The translations under genes were made by a program, and so were the position numbers. A DNA stretch of 64,000 nucleotides, from assembly GCF_022835675.1 (NCBI RefSeq), contig NZ_BQUT01000005.1, positions 248,001-312,000 on the forward strand. The letters run 5' to 3'. The DNA comes from Companilactobacillus sp. RD055328. GTDB taxonomy: Bacteria > Bacillota > Bacilli > Lactobacillales > Lactobacillaceae. Within the stretch, counting starts at the first letter, position 1, and each line of letters begins with the position of its first letter. Shown here piece by piece: positions 37,207 to 47,046 of the stretch. The notes beneath the pieces were generated by a model. That model ran no database searches, was not told the DNA's origin, and saw only the letters and a list, made by a program, of their open reading frames with translations.

Positions 37207-38979
37207 TTAAAGTGTAGTTGAAGCACCGTGATAAACTGATCCACGACGAGTATCAACTGTGATTGTATCACCATCTTTAATTGATGATGTAGCACCTTCA
37301 GCACCAACAATTACAGGAACACCCATTGCAATACCAACAACTGCAGCGTGTGAAGTTAATCCACCAGCTTCAACAACAACAGCTGAAGCTTTTTCAATAG
37401 CAGGTAGGTAATCTTTATCAGTAATTGAAGCAACTAAAATGTCACCTTTGTTCATTTTGTCAGCAGCGTCTTTTGCAGAAGTTGCAACAACAGCTTTACC
37501 AACAACTGTATCATCACCAACACCTTGTCCATTAGCAAGTTGTGAACCAATACGTGTAACACGCATTACGTTAGTTGCACCACTTTCACCAACAGGAACA
37601 CCAGCAACAATAATAATTAGGTCGCCTTCTTCAGCAAATCCAAGATCTTGAGCTTGTTTTGCAGCCAATTCAAACATTTCATCTGTGTTTGAAGGACGAT
37701 CAGCAACAACTGGATGAACACCCCAGTTAACTGTCAATCCACGTTGAACTTTTTCATCAAATGTAATTGCCAAAATATCAGTACTTGGACGATATTTAGA
37801 AATCATACGTGCAGTATATCCTGATTTTGTAGCAGTAACAATTGCTTTAACTTTTAATTCTTCAGCAGCTCTAACAACTGATTCACCGATTGATTCAGTG
37901 ATGTTTGAACCTCTGTATTCTTCAAATCTTTGAAGAGCAAGAGTGTTCTTACCTTGTTCCATTTGTTCTTGAGTTCTTTCATCAATACGAGCCATTGTAG
38001 CAACAGCTTCAACAGGGTAATCACCATTAGCACTTTCACCAGAAAGCATAGTAGCGTCTGTTCCGTCCATTACTGAGTTAGCAACGTCAGTTACTTCAGC
38101 ACGTGTAGGACGTGGGTTGTCTTGCATTGAGTCAAGCATTTGTGTAGCTGTAATAACAGGCATACCAAGTGCATTACACTTCTTAATCAAAGCTTTTTGA
38201 ACAAAAGGAACATTTTCAAATGGAATTTCAACACCCATGTCACCACGAGCAATCATCAAACCATCAGAAACTTTAAGGATATCATCAATGTTATCGATAC
38301 CTTCTTGTGATTCAATCTTAGGGAAGATTTGGATATTTGCTTTTCCTTTTTCTTCAAGGATTTCACGAATATCTAAAACGTCTTGAGGTTTACGAACAAA
38401 TGAAGCAGCAATGAAGTTAACATCTTGGTCACAACCAAAACGAATATCATCGGCATCTTTTTCTGTAATACCAGGAAGGCGAATTTCAACACCAGGTGCA
38501 TTAACACCTTTCTTTGAACCAATTTTACCTGAGTTTTGAACTTCAGTAACTAATTCTTTATTAGCTTCGTCTTTTTCAATGATCTTTAATCCAACTTCAC
38601 CATCATCAATAAGAACCATTCCACCAACGTGCGTATCATCATATAAACCAGGGTATGTAACAGCGATTTTTTCAGGTGTACCAACAAGTGAAGCATCCAT
38701 AGAGATACGCATTGTATCTCCAGTTTTAGCCATGAATTTTCCACCTTCTTGGTCAGTTGTACGAATTTCAGCACCTTTAGTGTCAAGCATCAAACCAACA
38801 GTTCTACCAGTAATCTTTTCAGCTTCACGAACATTGCTCATTCTTCCAGCATGTTCTTCATGATCACCATGTGAGAAGTTAAAACGGAATACGTTAGCAC
38901 CAGCTTCGATTAGCTTAACTGTTGTTTCCACGTTATCACTAGCAGGTCCAAGTGTACTTACAATTTTTGTTCTTTTCAT
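37207..38979 (-). CDS. pyk: Pyruvate kinase
   Basis: Pyruvate kinase converts phosphoenolpyruvate and ADP to pyruvate and ATP, the last step of glycolysis. The 590-aa protein has the TIM barrel with the catalytic Lys region IFPKIESQEG and the MIARGDMGVEIP loop, the allosteric C domain, and an extra C-terminal PEP-utiliser swivel domain. The extra domain has the His-bearing GGLTSHAAVVGIAMGVPVIV and is common in Bacilli and lactobacilli. It is 32 bases after pfkA and co-transcribed with it. Confidence 0.97.
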   Translation of the reverse strand: MKRTKIVSTLGPASDNVETTVKLIEAGANVFRFNFSHGDHEEHAGRMSNVREAEKITGRTVGLMLDTKGAEIRTTDQEGGKFMAKTGDTMRISMDASLVGTPEKIAVTYPGLYDDTHVGGMVLIDDGEVGLKIIEKDEANKELVTEVQNSGKIGSKKGVNAPGVEIRLPGITEKDADDIRFGCDQDVNFIAASFVRKPQDVLDIREILEEKGKANIQIFPKIESQEGIDNIDDILKVSDGLMIARGDMGVEIPFENVPFVQKALIKKCNALGMPVITATQMLDSMQDNPRPTRAEVTDVANSVMDGTDATMLSGESANGDYPVEAVATMARIDERTQEQMEQGKNTLALQRFEEYRGSNITESIGESVVRAAEELKVKAIVTATKSGYTARMISKYRPSTDILAITFDEKVQRGLTVNWGVHPVVADRPSNTDEMFELAAKQAQDLGFAEEGDLIIIVAGVPVGESGATNVMRVTRIGSQLANGQGVGDDTVVGKAVVATSAKDAADKMNKGDILVASITDKDYLPAIEKASAVVVEAGGLTSHAAVVGIAMGVPVIVGAEGATSSIKDGDTITVDTRRGSVYHGASTTL

Positions 38980-39011
38980 GAATTAAGTTTCTCCTATTTA
39001 ATATATATTTA

Positions 39012-39974
<963 letters not shown>

Positions 39975-40061
39975 TCACACTCCTGGTTGAAATATCCCAC
40001 TTGAGATACCTTTTTAACATTCCTAAAAAGAATACCATTATTTGCTTTTTAAAGGTACCTT

Positions 40062-40075
40062 TGGAAACGTTTTCC
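40062..40075. promoter_or_regulatory. cre-like CcpA site upstream of pfkA-pyk
   Basis: TGGAAACGTTTTCC fits the catabolite-responsive element pattern TGNAARCGNWWWCA except for the last base. It lies about 91 bases before the pfkA start and is preceded directly by a 12-bp palindrome, AAAGGTACCTTT, at 40051-40062. In lactic acid bacteria CcpA activates pfk-pyk from upstream sites. I could not place the promoter boxes with confidence. Confidence 0.55.
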
Positions 40076-40086
40076 AACGAAAAAAG

Positions 40087-43000
40087 TTAATTTTTTCTAT
40101 CGATTATATTTTTAATTCCAAATTTTTTAACCAAACTAGCTTTTAATTCTGATGTGTAATTTATTGCCTTGTCGTCAGAATATAAAACTTTCTCATCAGT
40201 CTTAGGATAAAAAACTAATGTTTTTTTAGTTCCAGGATTTTGATTTAACAAATTATTCAAATTAGTTCTTGTTGCATCATCATCCATATTCACTGGCACT
40301 CTAATGAATAAAGCATCATCTAGTTTGGTGGCTTTTTTAGGCTGTATAATTTCATTGGCAACAAAATTCAATCTATCCCTATTGTCTCTAGATAACTTCC
40401 CTGTGATATAAATAATATTTCCTTCAGATAAGAAATCTTGGGATTTCTTATAAGTTTCAGGAAAGACAGTGACAGAGATATCTGTAGACTCATCTTCGAC
40501 ACTAACAAAGGCCATTTGATCTCCTTTTTTTGTTCTAATGATTCGAATTTCACGAATATAACCAACTACTGTAGCTTTTTTATCTTCTTTTAAATTACCT
40601 ATATATTCTAGATTCTTATTTCGATAACGTTCAACTGGATGTCCTGAAACATAAGTTCCTAAGTACATTATTTCTTGGTCAAGCTTTTCTGACTCTTCAT
40701 AATCAGTTACATCATGTTTCTTCGGACTAAGAATATCGAATAACGAAACATTGTTTCCTGATAATTGAATGCTTTCAATTAAATCTCTAGTGTCATATAA
40801 CAACGCTTTACGATTCTCATTAAATTCATCTAGCGCGCCGCTCAATATTAATGGTTCGATATTATCGTTCTTAACGAATCTAACATCGATTCTTTGTAGG
40901 AAGTTCAATACACTAGTAAAGCGACCATCTTTTCGTGCTAATAAAATATTCTTAGCAAAATCACGCCTTACTCCTTTTATACAAGTTAATCCAAACATTA
41001 TCTCTTTATTTTTGTTTTCAAACATATATGAAGAATTATTAATGCTTGGTTTTTCAATTCTTATTTTTCGAGATTTTGCATCTTGAATATAAGTTTTAAC
41101 TTTATTTGAATCTTGGATATTAGAATTCAAGATAGCCGTGAAAAATGCTGAAGGAAAATGTGTCTTAATGTAAGCCAGCCAAAAGGCCACCTTACTATAG
41201 GCAACCGAATGAGATTTGTTAAATCCATAATTAGCAAATTTTTCGATATAATCATATACCTTTATAGCTGCCTGTTGCTGATGCCCATTAGTAACAGCTC
41301 CAGTAATAAACTTATTACGTAATTTTTCAATCTCGTCTTTATGTTTTTTAGCCATAGCTCTTCTTAGTTCATCAGCTTGTGCCAAAGTGAATCCAGCCAT
41401 AGTTGAAGCAACTTGCATTACCTGTTCTTGGTAAACCAAGATGCCATATGTCGATTGCAAAATAGGCTTCAAAGACGCGTCTGGATAAGAAACAACTTCA
41501 TTATTATTCTTTCTAGCCGCAAAAGTATCAATATTTTGCATTGGACCCGGACGATACAAAGCATTGACTGCAACTATGTCTTCAAAAGAATCTGGTCTAA
41601 TCTTTCGTAAAACATTTCTGATACCTGAAGATTCAAATTGGAAAACTCCATCAGTATCGCCGCGCTGAAACATTTTTAATGTAGCTTCATCATTAAGGTT
41701 GATTTTTTCAGTAAGTAATTTCTTTCCTACTTGTTTAGTAACATTCTTAATAGCGTTATCTAAGATTGTAAGATTTCTTAGACCTAAGAAATCCATCTTT
41801 AACAATCCCAGACTTTCAACATTATCTTTAGTTTGCTGTGTCAGTGCAATTCCATCAGATCCCATACGCAAAGCAACTGTCTCAGTTAATTCCGATTTAC
41901 CAAGCACAATTCCGGCCGCATGAGTTGAAAAATGTCTTGGTAATCCTTCAATCTTAATAGCCGTATCATATAACAATTTATTCAATTCATTAGCTTCAAC
42001 TAGATCTTTAAATTTTGATGAGTCTTGATAAGCCGTTAATAAATCTACTTTTAATCCTGCAGGAACGGCATTTGACCATTTATTCATTTCTATCTGGCTT
42101 TGGCCAAATACTCTTCCCACATCACGTAATGCCATCTTAGAAGCTAATGTACCAAAAGTAATTATTTGCGCCATATGGCTTTGACCATATTTTTCTTGCA
42201 TATAAAGAACTAATTCATCACGTCTAGTATCTGGAATATCTAGGTCAATATCCGGCATGCTAACACGTTCTGGGTTCAAGAATCTTTCGAACAGTAAATT
42301 ATATTCAATTGGATCTACGCCAGTTATGTTTAGCGCATATGAAACCAGTGATCCCGCGGCTGACCCACGACCTGGCCCCGTAATAATTTTTTTTTCATGA
42401 GCGTGCCTAATTACGTCCCAAATAATTAAGAAGTAATCAGCAAACCCCATTTCATTGATAATATTTAATTCATATAAAGCACGTTCTTGATAATTTTTTG
42501 GAACCACGTTATTGAATCTTTTTTTCAATCCAGAAACCACTAAATCTTGCAGATATTGTGACGATGATTTCTGATTAGGCGTTTTAAATACTGGCAATTC
42601 AGCACGTTTAAACTCAATTTCTACATTACATTCATCAGCAATTTTTTGAGTATTTATTGCTGTTTCATTTAACTGCAATTGTTGATAATATTCAGTCAAA
42701 TCGGAAGCATTCTTTAGATAGAAATCACCACCACGTTGTGAATAATCTAATGGATTATCAAATACATCACCATCATCTATCATTCTCAGTATTTGTGTTG
42801 CAAAAGCTTGATCTGAATTAAGATAATGCGTATTTTCAACAAAAGCGGTTGGAATATTAAGCTCTTGGCTAATTCGTAATTGAATTTCAAATAAACTCTT
42901 TAAATTAGAAGAAATTCCAATAAAAATATTATTTCGGTCTGTATATTTACTTAAAATATCAAAGAATTCATTAGAACGCTCATTAAGTTCCATGATTTCT

Positions 43001-43383
43001 GATTTATCCGCGGAAGTAATTATAAATAAACCATCTAAATACTCAGCAATTTTAGAAAAAGATACATTATTTTCAGCTAATAAAATTATTGATGATATTT
43101 TTAATAAGTTCTGATATCCTCGATGATTTTTTGCTAAAAGAATAAGACGATATATTTTGTCTTGATTAATTACTCCACCAACTTCTATCGTTAAACCGAT
43201 AATTGGCTTTATATCTTGTTTTTTTGCTTCATTATAAAAATCTACACTACCATATAGATTATTCAAATCTGTTAAGGCAATAGAAGTATAACCACGTTTT
43301 TTAGCTTCTTTAACAAGATCACTAACTTGAGTTGGACTTTTTAACAAACTAAAGCTACTAAATGTTTGTAATTGTGTTTGCAT
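40087..43383 (-). CDS. dnaE: DNA polymerase III alpha subunit DnaE
   Basis: This 1098-aa replicative polymerase of the DnaE type extends primers alongside PolC in Firmicutes. In order it shows an N-terminal PHP domain (about 1-200), the polymerase core with the catalytic Asp residues of MPDIDLDIPDTRRDE (near 380) and GPGRGSAAGSLVSYAL, the fingers region with YGFNKSHSVAYSKVA, a helix-hairpin-helix and an OB-fold (about 960-1030, YLGTYVSGHPVERY then KATVVGYIREIRI). The PHP metal site looks degraded (no HSxxS motif), consistent with lost proofreading. ATG behind GGAGGG. Confidence 0.96.
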   Translation of the reverse strand: MQTQLQTFSSFSLLKSPTQVSDLVKEAKKRGYTSIALTDLNNLYGSVDFYNEAKKQDIKPIIGLTIEVGGVINQDKIYRLILLAKNHRGYQNLLKISSIILLAENNVSFSKIAEYLDGLFIITSADKSEIMELNERSNEFFDILSKYTDRNNIFIGISSNLKSLFEIQLRISQELNIPTAFVENTHYLNSDQAFATQILRMIDDGDVFDNPLDYSQRGGDFYLKNASDLTEYYQQLQLNETAINTQKIADECNVEIEFKRAELPVFKTPNQKSSSQYLQDLVVSGLKKRFNNVVPKNYQERALYELNIINEMGFADYFLIIWDVIRHAHEKKIITGPGRGSAAGSLVSYALNITGVDPIEYNLLFERFLNPERVSMPDIDLDIPDTRRDELVLYMQEKYGQSHMAQIITFGTLASKMALRDVGRVFGQSQIEMNKWSNAVPAGLKVDLLTAYQDSSKFKDLVEANELNKLLYDTAIKIEGLPRHFSTHAAGIVLGKSELTETVALRMGSDGIALTQQTKDNVESLGLLKMDFLGLRNLTILDNAIKNVTKQVGKKLLTEKINLNDEATLKMFQRGDTDGVFQFESSGIRNVLRKIRPDSFEDIVAVNALYRPGPMQNIDTFAARKNNNEVVSYPDASLKPILQSTYGILVYQEQVMQVASTMAGFTLAQADELRRAMAKKHKDEIEKLRNKFITGAVTNGHQQQAAIKVYDYIEKFANYGFNKSHSVAYSKVAFWLAYIKTHFPSAFFTAILNSNIQDSNKVKTYIQDAKSRKIRIEKPSINNSSYMFENKNKEIMFGLTCIKGVRRDFAKNILLARKDGRFTSVLNFLQRIDVRFVKNDNIEPLILSGALDEFNENRKALLYDTRDLIESIQLSGNNVSLFDILSPKKHDVTDYEESEKLDQEIMYLGTYVSGHPVERYRNKNLEYIGNLKEDKKATVVGYIREIRIIRTKKGDQMAFVSVEDESTDISVTVFPETYKKSQDFLSEGNIIYITGKLSRDNRDRLNFVANEIIQPKKATKLDDALFIRVPVNMDDDATRTNLNNLLNQNPGTKKTLVFYPKTDEKVLYSDDKAINYTSELKASLVKKFGIKNIIDRKN

Positions 43384-43410
43384 AAAAAGCCCTCCTTTTT
43401 CAATAAGTAA

Positions 43411-43438
43411 ATTATATCAAAGTCACAAAATTATATCA
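43411..43438 (-). promoter_or_regulatory. Tandem extended -10 promoters of dnaE
   Basis: Two copies of TGATATAAT, each an extended -10, occur on the minus strand 19 bases apart (43411-43419 and 43430-43438), ahead of dnaE. They lie back-to-back with the promoter of the divergent small membrane protein gene. Confidence 0.55.
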
Positions 43439-43444
43439 GCTTTG

Positions 43445-43474
43445 TTGGTTTAGCAATTAAAAATATGATAGAAT
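43445..43474 (+). promoter_or_regulatory. Promoter of the DUF2929 gene
   Basis: -35 TTGGTT (43445-43450) and -10 TAGAAT (43469-43474) are 18 bases apart, about 30 bases before the start codon. Confidence 0.5.
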
Positions 43475-43504
43475 ACTTTCAATAGTTGAAAGCGAGATGA
43501 TAAC

Positions 43505-43699
43505 ATGAAGTACGTTATGACAGTTTTTTGGGCAATCATTTTGGGACAAGTAGCCGGATTTATCGGATCAGCATTAACTCACGGTAAATTCGATTCAATG
43601 CTTACATTAATTATTTCTATAATCTTCGGCATTATAGTAACAATTCTTCCCTTAATCTTACAAAATTCATCACCAGCACCCGAAATTAAAGACAAATAA
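43505..43699 (+). CDS. DUF2929 (YjzD-like) small membrane protein
   Basis: This 64-aa protein has two transmembrane helices and matches the DUF2929/YjzD family: KYVMTVFWAIILGQVAGFIGSAL, a short loop, then LIISIIFGIIVTILPLIL. Its function is unknown. It is transcribed divergently from dnaE, a neighbourhood often seen for this family, and ends at a bidirectional terminator. It marks the last core gene before the accessory island. Confidence 0.85.
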   Translation: MKYVMTVFWAIILGQVAGFIGSALTHGKFDSMLTLIISIIFGIIVTILPLILQNSSPAPEIKDK

Positions 43700-43730
43700 A
43701 AAAAACTTCCTAAGTTAGGAAGTTTTTTTT
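43699..43730. terminator. Bidirectional terminator at the left end of the accessory Sec island
   Basis: A stem of AAAAAACTTCCTA with TAGGAAGTTTTTT (AGT loop) ends both the plus-strand DUF2929 gene and the minus-strand island transcript. Confidence 0.88.
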
Positions 43731-43742
43731 ATTTGTCTTTAA

Positions 43743-45056
43743 TTATATCTTATTAATTTCTAACAATATTTCTTTAGCACGAACATAATTAGGTTCATCC
43801 GGATAAAGATTATTTCGGAAATAATTCAAGAATTCATCTGAAAGATAAATGTTTTTTAACCCTTCTAAATCATTGTTATATAGATCAATTATAAACTTAT
43901 CAATCCCCAGATCAGGAGCAGGATTAACTTCGTTGGTTGCCACCTCATATAAAGGTTTTTCATTTAATAATGAAACTATTTCAAAGACTGATTTCTTCAA
44001 TTGAATTCCCGAACGAATCATTCCGCCAATCACTTCAAGATTATCAAGTTTTTGTTGATAATCTTCTTCAGTAATATTCAATACCAAATCTTCTAATTGG
44101 GTTAGATCATCAATCACCCAGCCAATATTGTTCTCAAGAACATAATCGGCTAACGCAATTTTTGACCAAACAATTAAAGGTATTTCAGCCGCTATATACA
44201 TTGAAAATTTGTGAGGAGTATTTAAAATCTCATATAATCCTTTACCCCCAATTACTTCAGGATAGTCTAACGAATCCCAAACTAATCCGTAAGCTCCCTC
44301 AAGTGACATAATCAATGCATCTGGATCAAACTTGCCCATGATATTAGCATTAGGATGTTCTTTTAAATAGAATTTAACGCCGTTTTCACCACTATTTTCA
44401 CCGCTTGAACCACCATAAATATTAAAATTAATCCTTGGTGAATTATCCATTAATTCATTAAGACTTCTATTTTTTTCAAAACTTCCAGCAAAAATAACTG
44501 TATCAGATTTTTCTGTACGATCAGTAACCATAAGCGTATCGAAGCCATGAGGTCCTGATATACTTATTGGCCCTTCATAACCTATATCATGACGTAACTG
44601 CACTGCCATATTTTCCGTTGGACAAATCAAAGCATCAAACTCTCTTAATTGAATATATGCTAAGTAATAACTAAAAGCCGGATTGACTTCTTTATTCTTC
44701 CAATCATTATAGTCGCCACGATACAAATTAATATCATGAATATAACCTACGACCTTAGCACCATAAAGTCGTGCTCGCTTGAAAAAGAATTCCAAATATT
44801 TAGGCGAATTAGTCCCATTAGGATATAACTGAATAATGATGTCGCCTTTTTTAATCTCAGATAGCATCCCATCCATACGCCCATTTAATGATTCATCAGG
44901 CTCATCATCCCAGTCATAAGCAAACATCGGGATTGGCCTGGCACCAATTTGTTCTAAAAATTTGTGAGCATCTTGTCTAGCTTTTCCTGCTGCACCATAA
45001 TTTCTAAACGGAACATTGCGGGCACCACTGACAACTTTTCCATACCATATATTCAT
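43743..45056 (-). CDS. Gtf3-like glycosyltransferase with C-terminal extension
   Basis: This 437-aa cytosolic protein resembles the Gtf3/Nss group of streptococcal and L. reuteri SRRP glycosyltransferases (GT113-like). The N-terminal half has QLYPNGTNSPKYLEFFFKRAR and VVGYIHDINLYRGDYNDW; the middle has DTVIFAGSFEKN and YGLVWDSLDYPEV; then HKFSMYIAAEIPLIVW. It is about 100 residues longer than the two tandem Gtf3-like proteins in this locus, and the extra acidic tail (from about residue 365) is unlike them. It probably adds a later sugar to the adhesin glycan. It is the last gene of the island, just after asp3. Confidence 0.8.
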   Translation of the reverse strand: MNIWYGKVVSGARNVPFRNYGAAGKARQDAHKFLEQIGARPIPMFAYDWDDEPDESLNGRMDGMLSEIKKGDIIIQLYPNGTNSPKYLEFFFKRARLYGAKVVGYIHDINLYRGDYNDWKNKEVNPAFSYYLAYIQLREFDALICPTENMAVQLRHDIGYEGPISISGPHGFDTLMVTDRTEKSDTVIFAGSFEKNRSLNELMDNSPRINFNIYGGSSGENSGENGVKFYLKEHPNANIMGKFDPDALIMSLEGAYGLVWDSLDYPEVIGGKGLYEILNTPHKFSMYIAAEIPLIVWSKIALADYVLENNIGWVIDDLTQLEDLVLNITEEDYQQKLDNLEVIGGMIRSGIQLKKSVFEIVSLLNEKPLYEVATNEVNPAPDLGIDKFIIDLYNNDLEGLKNIYLSDEFLNYFRNNLYPDEPNYVRAKEILLEINKI

Positions 45057-45074
45057 GTCTATCTCCCTTATTTA

Positions 45075-45503
45075 TTAGTCAACTGAATCAGAAATAACTA
45101 ACTTATCGAACTCAATTATTCTTGCACCTTTATTAATTAATTCAATTTGATAATTATAAGCATCTTCTAAATAAACAAACTCTTGATTACTGTTTTTAAT
45201 CACTTCCATGCCAACTTTATTATCAAAACGATCAAAAAAAGTAATTAATACGAAGAACTTATTCTCAGGAATACTCTTGCTATCAACTGTTAGTTGATAC
45301 TTCTGATTACGTTTCAACAATGGCAATTCCATAAGAATTCTATTTGATTGAAATGGTAATTTCGATGACCAGCGAACAATACTTGTTCCTGGGGACATAA
45401 TATCATTTCGAAAACTAACGGACTTATCATGATTAAACTTAACTTTTGAACCATAGAAGAAATAATCACTATTATCTTGATACCATTTAATCTCAAAATT
45501 CAT
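45075..45503 (-). CDS. asp3: Accessory Sec system protein Asp3
   Basis: Asp3 binds the unfolded serine-rich adhesin and helps SecA2 deliver it to SecY2, in complex with Asp1 and Asp2. The 142-aa protein starts at the ATG at 45503, one base after the asp2 stop with AGGGGA ahead of it; the frame extends far upstream within asp2. It is beta-rich, with FRNDIMSPGTSIVRWSS and RNQKYQLTVDSKSIPENKFFVLITFFD, matching the Asp3 jelly-roll family in length and position. Assignment rests on order and family pattern. Confidence 0.85.
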   Translation of the reverse strand: MNFEIKWYQDNSDYFFYGSKVKFNHDKSVSFRNDIMSPGTSIVRWSSKLPFQSNRILMELPLLKRNQKYQLTVDSKSIPENKFFVLITFFDRFDNKVGMEVIKNSNQEFVYLEDAYNYQIELINKGARIIEFDKLVISDSVD

Positions 45504-45504
45504 A

Positions 45505-47046
45505 TTATTTCCCCTTTCTTCCATAATCCTTACGTAAAATTCGCTTATATTGTGCATTGAACCAATCAACAATTGCACTGGTATTATCATTATGTCGACC
45601 CAGTACACCTTTACTAATAACATTACTATCTGACATAGACAACACATCTAATAAGTCATGATAAGCAGTTGCATCATAATCATCGTTTTTCATATAGGCG
45701 ATATTAAATTCCGTATTAGTAAAATCTGCACTCTTAAATTGTTTCCAGAATCTATCATTCAGTCTTTGACTGCTATTAGGTGTCAAATCACCTTCCAGCA
45801 TATTTTGCATATCTAAAGACTCCACGAAATCCATACCAGGTCGTACAATTGTATGATTAGCAACTGCATTACCAATACTTGCTATCGGTTTACCTAGAAC
45901 AATATATTTAGGATGTAACCTAGTACCATAAAATAATGCGCCAAAAGTCCCCATTGATAATCCAGATAAAAGCAAATCATCATTAGTAAAACCTAACTTA
46001 TCAAGACTATCTTGTATAGCTTGTGTTATAGCATCCTCTAAATAGTCACTACCTATGTAAAAAGATCCACCTTGTAATCTCTGATCGGCAATCAATAGAA
46101 ATGGTGTACCGAGGGCTTTCATCATGTAATACCCTTCAAAACCTTCGGCACCTTTGAAACCAGAAAAATATACTGTCAAAGGTGGTTTTAAGTCACCTGG
46201 GTTAAGCAAATAAAACAACTCATCATTGTTTTTGGGGTCCATAACTTTTTTACCACCAAGTAAGAACTCGCCATAACCGTGACGAGACATCCGATAATGC
46301 AATGGACCTACATTCAAGGTTCCGCTACCCTTAACCACTAAGGATACAGCCATATAAGCTTCATCTTCATTACTATCAATAGTAATACCAGATTGAATCT
46401 GAGATTCAGAAAAAGTTAAAACCTCAGAAATTAGATTAGATCCTGAAATAATTTTTTCACACACCAATTCAATTTCAACATCATCACTATGTTCAAATTG
46501 TAAAACCAGGTCCAAATTATTAACATCTAAAGAGACATTTTTTTGCCAAGTAAGTAATGGTTTATTATCAACAGATGAGAAGTCACCTTTTAATTGTAAA
46601 TATGCTTCACCATTTTGTTTGATACCACCTGTGAAACTCTCATCAACCTTGATTTGATAACTTCGTAAATAAACCCCAAATTGTCCACTGAAGAAATCTC
46701 TAGCAATACTATCAATTACTGACTGTTTATCAGATAAATCCCAAAAATGTGGCAACTTCAAATCAATAACTTGCTTATCAATCTCTTGCTCTAATTGCTT
46801 ATCAATAATTAAAGAATATGCTTCAATATTATTCTTTAACTTATTGAATAATTCTTCTGAAACAGAATCAGTAAATACTGTTACATTAATTTTTTCTTTC
46901 TTTAGCTTCTTAAAATCTTCGTCTACATAATTATCAGAGTCAAGATAACGCCATTCTACTTGTTTGGATTCATCCAAGTTCAAGACAGTATCAAGCCAAT
47001 TATTCTTTCCAACTTGCAAGACCAAAATTTTTGTATCTACAGCCAT
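45505..47046 (-). CDS. asp2: Accessory Sec system protein Asp2 (glycan acetyltransferase)
   Basis: Asp2 acetylates GlcNAc on the exported glycoprotein and, with Asp1 and Asp3, is needed for its transport. The 513-aa protein has a C-terminal alpha/beta hydrolase domain with the nucleophile Ser364 in GLSMGTFGALF, likely Asp near 455-456 in YMKNDDYDATAY and His485 in GRHNDN. A beta-rich N-terminal part of about 270 residues precedes it. The catalytic triad appears intact, so acetylation is expected. Its ATG overlaps the asp1 stop (TAATG). Confidence 0.9.
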   Translation of the reverse strand: MAVDTKILVLQVGKNNWLDTVLNLDESKQVEWRYLDSDNYVDEDFKKLKKEKINVTVFTDSVSEELFNKLKNNIEAYSLIIDKQLEQEIDKQVIDLKLPHFWDLSDKQSVIDSIARDFFSGQFGVYLRSYQIKVDESFTGGIKQNGEAYLQLKGDFSSVDNKPLLTWQKNVSLDVNNLDLVLQFEHSDDVEIELVCEKIISGSNLISEVLTFSESQIQSGITIDSNEDEAYMAVSLVVKGSGTLNVGPLHYRMSRHGYGEFLLGGKKVMDPKNNDELFYLLNPGDLKPPLTVYFSGFKGAEGFEGYYMMKALGTPFLLIADQRLQGGSFYIGSDYLEDAITQAIQDSLDKLGFTNDDLLLSGLSMGTFGALFYGTRLHPKYIVLGKPIASIGNAVANHTIVRPGMDFVESLDMQNMLEGDLTPNSSQRLNDRFWKQFKSADFTNTEFNIAYMKNDDYDATAYHDLLDVLSMSDSNVISKGVLGRHNDNTSAIVDWFNAQYKRILRKDYGRKGK

